Program-made: the position numbers and the translations under genes | The notes under the pieces: generated by a model | What the model was told of the DNA's origin: nothing | The model's database searches: none | What the model saw: the letters and a program-made list of their open reading frames with translations, nothing else | Source: an uncultured Oscillospiraceae bacterium | GTDB lineage: Bacteria > Bacillota > Clostridia > Oscillospirales > Oscillospiraceae | DNA: 26,574 nt | Direction: 5' to 3' | NCBI GenBank assembly: GCA_910577915.1 | Contig: CAJTOM010000030.1 | Coordinates: forward strand, 1-26,574 | Shown here: in pieces, positions 22,319 to 26,574 of the stretch | Position numbering within the stretch: the stretch's first letter is position 1 | Layout of the letters: every line of letters begins with the position of its first letter

Positions 22319-23502
22319 CAGCTGCGCAGCTCCATCAGCTTCTGCTTCAGCTCACCCTCAATGCGGCCCAGCTCTACCTCGGCCTCCCGGCGCTTCTGGG
22401 CCCCCTCCCGCTGGATCTGGATCACCTCGTCCAGGGTGGAGATCAGCTGCTGGTTGGTGTGCTGGAGCGTCTCAATGTCGATGATGCTGCGCTCCGCCTC
22501 CTTGGCGGTGGCGATGGTGCCCATCTTCAGCATCTCCGCGTTCTTCTTGAGCAGCTCGTTGGTGGCGTTGGTCACGGCGGACTGGGCGGCGGTGGCCTTG
22601 CGGCTGTTCTCCAGGCCCAGGGCCAGAACCATCTGGCTCTTCCAGAGGGGAATGGTGTTGACCAGCGAGGACTGGATCTTCTCCACCATCAGAGTGTCGT
22701 TATTCTGGAGCATCCGGGTCTGGGGGCCCATCTGGATGGACACCATGCGGGTCAGCTCCAGGTCGTGGAGCTTCTTCTCAAACCGGTTGCACATCTGGGC
22801 CAGGTCGTTGTAGGCCTGGGCGTCCTCCTGGGCCCCGGAGGCCTCCGCCTTTTTGCGCAGCTCCTCCAGCTGGCCGGTCTGAATCTCCGCCAGGCGCTTC
22901 TTCCCGGCGATGATGTACATGGTCAGCTCCTTGTAGTACTTCAGGTTCAGCTCATACATCTGGTCAAACATGGCGATGTCCTTCATCAGCACCACCTGGT
23001 GCTGCTCCAGCTCGCGCACGATCTTGTCCACGTTGGCCTCCGCCCTGGCGGACTGGATCCGCATGGTCTCCATCTTGTTGCTGGCCTTCTTGAAAAAGCC
23101 GAAGATGCCCCCCTTGTCCTCCTCGTCCTCGCCGAAGTTCTTCAGCTCCACCACCAGGTTGGTCAGGGTCTCCCCGATCTCGCCCAGGTCCTTGTTGCGC
23201 ACGTTGCTCAGGGCGCTCTCAGAGAAACCCGCTACGCTCTTCTGGGCGGCGGCCCCGTACTGGAGCACCAGCTGGGAGTTGGAGATGTCGATCTTCTTTG
23301 CGAACTCGTCCACCATCTTCCGCTCCGCCTCGGTGAGCATGCTCTCGTCGATCTTCACCGGCTCCGCTTTGGGCTTCTCCGGCTCCGCGGCGGGGGCTGC
23401 GGGGGCCTCGGGCTCCATGCTCAGGGTCAGCCGGGGGGCCTCCACCTGGGCGGCCTCGGCGTTCAGCGTCAGTTCGGGCATCATGCTGTCCATATCACTC
23501 AT
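22318..23502 (-). CDS. TelA-family protein (toxic anion resistance family)
   Basis: A 394-residue soluble, almost entirely helical protein. After a Pro/Glu-rich N-terminal tail (residues 1-50, PEAPAAPAAEPEKPKAEP) comes the TelA domain (about 60-380) with KKIDISNSQLVLQYGAAAQK, KDIAMFDQMYELNLKYYKEL, LARMVSIQMGPQ-like and NTIPLWKSQMVLAL, the last pattern being typical of the family. The family was named for tellurite resistance, but most members are of unknown role and appear to act with XpaC at the envelope. GGAGG precedes ATG 23502. It lies between an xpaC-like gene (65 bases upstream) and the TPM gene, the pairing known from Bacillus xpaC-yaaN. Tellurite resistance as such is not shown here. 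Confidence 0.9.
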   Translation of the reverse strand: MSDMDSMMPELTLNAEAAQVEAPRLTLSMEPEAPAAPAAEPEKPKAEPVKIDESMLTEAERKMVDEFAKKIDISNSQLVLQYGAAAQKSVAGFSESALSNVRNKDLGEIGETLTNLVVELKNFGEDEEDKGGIFGFFKKASNKMETMRIQSARAEANVDKIVRELEQHQVVLMKDIAMFDQMYELNLKYYKELTMYIIAGKKRLAEIQTGQLEELRKKAEASGAQEDAQAYNDLAQMCNRFEKKLHDLELTRMVSIQMGPQTRMLQNNDTLMVEKIQSSLVNTIPLWKSQMVLALGLENSRKATAAQSAVTNATNELLKKNAEMLKMGTIATAKEAERSIIDIETLQHTNQQLISTLDEVIQIQREGAQKRREAEVELGRIEGELKQKLMELRS

Positions 23503-23567
23503 TGTCGTTTCCTCCGTTTATTTCAAGGGTTTTTTGTTCTCTCAGGATTCTGAAGCCGCCCCGCGTG

Positions 23568-24278
23568 TCAGAGCTCCAGCTTCAAGTCGGTGCCGTCGGC
23601 GTTTTTGGTGGTCTCCGCCTCCATCTTCTCCCCGGCCAGACCCTCCCGGGAGAGCATGGTCTCCAGCACGGAGATGTCCGTGGAGATGTCCAAGGCGTCG
23701 GTGCCGAAGAGGCTGTCCAGCTGCTTTTCAAAGGCGGAGACGATGGTGCCCATGATGTTCTCCACCCGCTCCTTGGTTCCGGTGATGTTCTCCCCGGACA
23801 CGCCGGCGGCATCCATGCGGTCGTAGGCGTTGAGGATCTTTAAGGTGGTGGGCAGGTAGTAGTCCATGAAGCGGCGGATCTGGGGGAGCTTGGAGGGGTC
23901 CGCCTTCACCTGGTCGAAGATGCCCTGGCAGACCGTCTCCAGACGGCGGATGTCCCGGGAGATCTTCTCGTCCTCGATGGCGTCGTCCAGCCGCTTCATC
24001 TCGCTGATCGCCTTCTTGCCGTCGTCGATCATTTTGTCCAGCTCGGCGTTGCCGGTGGGCTTCTCCTCCGGCGGCGGGGGGGCGGGGATCTCCGTCTCGA
24101 CGACCTCGTCCCTGCACACCGCCCGCAGCAGCAGGAACACCCCGGTGCTCACCAGAGCCGCCATGGCGAAGTGGTTCCAGCGGTACAGGTCCAGAACCAG
24201 GGCCCACACCACCCACACGGCGGCGGCCCCGTAGAGGGGCGCGGCGGATTTGCGGACCTTCTTTTCGGTGCTTGCCAT
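23568..24278 (-). CDS. XpaC-like membrane protein
   Basis: A 236-residue protein with two closely spaced hydrophobic segments near the N-terminus (about 14-30 and 36-51), a Pro-rich linker (PAPPPPEEKP, 66-75) and a helical cytoplasmic domain (80-236) with DIRRLETVCQGIFDQVKADP and FMDYYLPTTLKILNAYDRM. That DYYLPTTLKLL-type motif is characteristic of XpaC (named for hydrolysis of 5-bromo-4-chloroindolyl phosphate). GGAGG lies ahead of ATG 24278. It is the first gene of the three-gene operon and likely anchors the TelA-like protein at the membrane; that interaction is inferred from the conserved gene pair. Confidence 0.87.
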   Translation of the reverse strand: MASTEKKVRKSAAPLYGAAAVWVVWALVLDLYRWNHFAMAALVSTGVFLLLRAVCRDEVVETEIPAPPPPEEKPTGNAELDKMIDDGKKAISEMKRLDDAIEDEKISRDIRRLETVCQGIFDQVKADPSKLPQIRRFMDYYLPTTLKILNAYDRMDAAGVSGENITGTKERVENIMGTIVSAFEKQLDSLFGTDALDISTDISVLETMLSREGLAGEKMEAETTKNADGTDLKLEL

Positions 24279-24351
24279 AGACGGCCTCCTTCTTGGTCTT
24301 GGTGGGATGGATATTTCAGTGTGTCAAAAAAGTGATTGAAATTTCTTCGCG

Positions 24352-24384
24352 TCTGCGGACGCGAGCTCCTGCGGAGGGCTTTTC
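24352..24384. other. Small hairpins in the leader of the xpaC-like operon
   Basis: CGCGTC-tgcg-GACGCG and, just beyond, CTCC-tgc-GGAG are two short stem-loops in the leader of the minus-strand operon. They may affect mRNA stability; no attenuator logic is visible. Confidence 0.3.
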
Positions 24385-24402
24385 AGCTGTCCAATCTATT
24401 TT

Positions 24403-24431
24403 AGTATACTGCGAAATCGGCGGCAGGTCAA
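24403..24431 (-). promoter_or_regulatory. Sigma-A promoter of the xpaC/telA/TPM operon
   Basis: On the minus strand: TTGACC (24431-24426), 17 bases, then TATACT (24408-24403), about 125 bases before the xpaC-like start. Confidence 0.75.
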
Positions 24432-24528
24432 GGGAGTGGCGGGGGCAAATTAAAGAAATCTGCGCGGGCGGGGCGGGCCGCGCCCGTCTGCCGCCAAAAA
24501 TGGATCCCCGCGCCACGCCGCTTTCCCC

Positions 24529-24557
24529 TTGTCCTCCGGCGGGAATTGTAGTATACT
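24529..24557 (+). promoter_or_regulatory. Sigma-A promoter of the ATP-grasp/PHP operon
   Basis: TTGTCC (24529-24534), 17 bases, then TATACT (24552-24557), 40 bases before the ATP-grasp start. It uses the same AGTATACT -10 context as the divergent promoter at 24403-24431. Confidence 0.7.
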
Positions 24558-24597
24558 AGGGGAAAGAAGCTGAGACACTATCGGGGGAGGGAGCGCT

Positions 24598-25791
24598 ATG
24601 GTCGCTATTGTTACGGACGTCCGTTTCCGCATGTCCCTGGCGCTGATCCGGGATCTGGCCCAGATGGGGGTGGAGGTCATCACCTGCGAGGGGGAGCGCT
24701 GTCGGGACAACCCCGCCGCGCCCGCCCTGGGGGGGCTGTCCCGCTGCGCCGCCCGGCACGTCTGGCTGCCGGAGGGGGAGGGCGGGCGGGAGGCCCTGCT
24801 GGCCCTGTGCCGGGAAGTAGGGGCGGAGAGAGGCTGCCGGCCGGCCCTGCTGCCGGTGGGCGCGGCCACCCTGGCGGCGCTGGCGGAGGACCGGGCGCGC
24901 TTCGACCAGGTCTGCGGGCTGTGCATCCCTTCGGGGGAGCAGCTGGCGCTCTTCAACGACAAGGAGCGGGTGGCGCACCTGGCGGAGGAGCTGGGCATCC
25001 CCGCACCGGAGCGCTTCGTCCGGGAGGCCGGAGAGAACTGGCGGGACTTCGCCCGGCGGCTGCCCCTGCCCTGCGTGGTGAAGCCGGTGTGCGGAGAGCG
25101 GCTGGGACTGCGGGCGGCGGACCGGTACGCCGTGGCCTCCTCCCCGGAGGAGGCGGAGGCGGCCTGCGGGCGCTTCGAGGGCCTGGCCGGGGAGGACCCG
25201 GTGGTCCAGCGCTTCCTGCCCGGCGGCGGCTGGGGATGCTCGGTGCTGGCCAGGGAGGGGCACGTGATGACCGCCATCTGCCACCGGCGCATCCGGGAGT
25301 ACCCGGTCACTGGCGGGCCCTCCTCCTGCTGCGTCTGCATCGACCGGCCCGCCCTGCGCGCCCACGTGAAGCGGGCGGTGGAGCGCACGGGCTATACGGG
25401 GCTGGCCATGTTTGAGTTCAAGGAGGACGCCGACGGGGTCCCCCGGCTGCTGGAGGTCAACCCCAGGATCTGGGGCACCTTCCCCCTGACGCGGGCCACG
25501 GGCAGCGGCATCTCCTATCTGTGGTGCGCCCTGGCCTGGAACGCCGGCAACCCGGACAGGCAGGTTCCCCTGCCCATAGCCCTGCCGCCCCGGCGGAAAA
25601 AGATGATCTTTGCCGTCTCGGACCTGATGGCGTCGGCGGGATACGCCCGCCGGGGCCGGCCGTGGATGGCCCTGTGGGCCCTGCGGGACTTCCTCAACCC
25701 CGGCGTCCGGGACGGCGTGTTCGAGTGGGGCGATCCGCGCCCCGGTATGGCCTATCTCCGATCTCTGCTGACAAAGGAGCGCCGCAGATGA
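24598..25791 (+). CDS. ATP-grasp domain ligase
   Basis: A 397-residue protein. The first ~110 residues are a Rossmann-like pre-ATP-grasp domain (MVAIVTDVRFRMSLALIRDL). The ATP-grasp follows with NDKERVAHLAEELGIPAP (120-137, K122), CVVKPVCGERLG (159-170, K162), the Gly-rich loop PGGGWGCSVL (208-217) and the metal-binding FEFKEDADG and LLEVNPRIWG (E273, E286, N288). Residues 330-397 are a C-terminal extension rich in Arg and aromatics. Such enzymes join a carboxylate to an amine or thiol through an acyl phosphate. A GGGGGAGG site precedes ATG 24598. The stop overlaps the PHP gene start (ATGA). It resembles carbamoyl-phosphate-synthase-like carboxylate-amine ligases of capsule or small-peptide loci; the substrate is unknown. 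Confidence 0.87.
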   Translation: MVAIVTDVRFRMSLALIRDLAQMGVEVITCEGERCRDNPAAPALGGLSRCAARHVWLPEGEGGREALLALCREVGAERGCRPALLPVGAATLAALAEDRARFDQVCGLCIPSGEQLALFNDKERVAHLAEELGIPAPERFVREAGENWRDFARRLPLPCVVKPVCGERLGLRAADRYAVASSPEEAEAACGRFEGLAGEDPVVQRFLPGGGWGCSVLAREGHVMTAICHRRIREYPVTGGPSSCCVCIDRPALRAHVKRAVERTGYTGLAMFEFKEDADGVPRLLEVNPRIWGTFPLTRATGSGISYLWCALAWNAGNPDRQVPLPIALPPRRKKMIFAVSDLMASAGYARRGRPWMALWALRDFLNPGVRDGVFEWGDPRPGMAYLRSLLTKERRR

Positions 25792-26531
25792 GCTTGTTTC
25801 GCGCCGACCTCCATGTGCATACCGACGCCTCCCCCGACGGGCGCTCGCCCCTGGCGGCCATCGCCCGGGCGGCCCGCAGGGCGGGGCTGGACGCCGTGGC
25901 GGTGACGGACCACGACCTCTGCACCCCCGTCCCCGAGACGCTGGAGGGGGTGCTGCTGATCCCCGGCTGTGAGGTCTCCACAGCGGCGGGCCACGTGACG
26001 GGGCTGTTTCTGGAGCGGCCCCTGGATCTGGCGGCCCTGGGGCGTCTGCCGCCGCCGGAGGAGGCCGCGGCGGCCATCCGGGCGGCGGGGGGGCTGGCGG
26101 TGCTGGCCCACCCCTACCACCGGCCGGGGGCCGCCCCGGAGCGGTTCACCTTCCCCCTGGACGGCATCGAGGCCGTCAACGCGCGGGCCTGCTTCAAGGT
26201 CCCCGACGCCAATCGCCGGGCCGCCGCCCTGGCCGGGCAGCGGGGCCTCCCCCAGGCGGGGGGCAGCGACGCCCACGACGCGGCGGAGGTGGGCAACGCC
26301 TTCACCGAGCTGGAGGCGGAGGCGCTCACCCTTCCCGCCCTCCGCGCCGCCCTGGCGGCGGGGCGCAGCCGCGCTGTCAAGCGGAGAGACACCCCCCGGC
26401 TGCGGAAGGGGCTCTCCCAATGGACGAAGGCCCTCCGGGCGGGCGGGGTGCGGCGGGTAGCGGTGGCGGCGGCATACGTGGTGTATTGCGGGGTGCTGGA
26501 TATTTGCGCCGCTGCGCGGCGCAAGGGGTAG
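25788..26531 (+). CDS. PHP-domain metal-dependent phosphoesterase
   Basis: A 247-residue protein with the four PHP-domain motifs intact: ADLHVHTDASPDG (H9, H11), VAVTDHD (D41, H42), IPGCEVST (E62) with VLAHPYH (H108), and QAGGSDAHD (D161, H163). These residues build the trinuclear metal centre used for phosphoester hydrolysis in relatives such as TrpH/YciV-type enzymes. The last ~45 residues form a basic, then hydrophobic tail (VAVAAAYVVYCGVLDICAAARR) that could touch the membrane and is not part of the usual PHP core. Start ATG 25788 overlaps the ATP-grasp stop and has GGAG nine bases upstream. The substrate is unknown. Confidence 0.88.
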   Translation: MSLFRADLHVHTDASPDGRSPLAAIARAARRAGLDAVAVTDHDLCTPVPETLEGVLLIPGCEVSTAAGHVTGLFLERPLDLAALGRLPPPEEAAAAIRAAGGLAVLAHPYHRPGAAPERFTFPLDGIEAVNARACFKVPDANRRAAALAGQRGLPQAGGSDAHDAAEVGNAFTELEAEALTLPALRAALAAGRSRAVKRRDTPRLRKGLSQWTKALRAGGVRRVAVAAAYVVYCGVLDICAAARRKG

Positions 26532-26574
26532 TCCCTGCCGGGACGGGGGATGCGGGGGCTGCGCGCCCCCAGGA

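Noticed and set aside
21203..22813. 536-codon plus-strand frame opposite the TPM and telA-like genes
   Set aside because: Its Ala/Ser repeats are the complement of the glycine-rich tail; no independent coding signal.

Overview
The window is GC-rich, densely packed bacterial DNA. Its genes are preceded by strong GGAGG-type ribosome binding sites and by sigma-A-like promoters with 17-18 bp spacers. The gene repertoire (BTAD activator next to a GH2 beta-galactosidase, XpaC/TelA pair, type IV pilus fragment, Cache chemoreceptor) fits a high-GC gut Clostridia member, most likely Oscillospiraceae of the Flavonifractor/Lawsonibacter/Oscillibacter kind. That placement is inference from style and content; there is no rRNA or marker gene here.

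Left part (1-4500): a minus-strand operon of a BTAD-type regulator with a degenerate GGDEF-like tail, overlapping a GH2 beta-galactosidase. It is transcribed divergently from a plus-strand operon (4411-9440). That operon encodes a transglutaminase-fold lipoprotein, a PilC/GspF platform protein, four small single-span pilin-like proteins and a PilT-type ATPase, and ends in a 16 bp perfect-stem terminator. No PilB, PilM/N/O or prepilin peptidase is present in the window.

Middle (9441-11110): a visibly AT-rich island with two minus-strand secreted proteins, a small lipoprotein and a papain-like (C39-like) cysteine peptidase. Their promoter is followed by a conspicuous 10-6-10 palindrome. Then comes a plus-strand operon (11136-16521): a class III aminotransferase, a two-domain class II aldolase whose second domain has lost its metal site, a TetR regulator, an FGGY kinase and a GtrA membrane protein. 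The kinase-aldolase-aminotransferase combination suggests a sugar or polyol catabolic route that I cannot name. It is the best candidate here for an undescribed pathway.

Right part (16522-26574): a chemoreceptor behind its own near-consensus promoter; an aspartate/glutamate-racemase-family enzyme paired with a metal-dependent amidohydrolase; a minus-strand operon xpaC-like / telA-like / TPM-domain protein with a glycine-rich tail; and a plus-strand pair of an ATP-grasp ligase and a PHP-domain phosphoesterase, overlapping by 4 bases. No rRNA, tRNA, CRISPR array, transposase or integrase was recognised.
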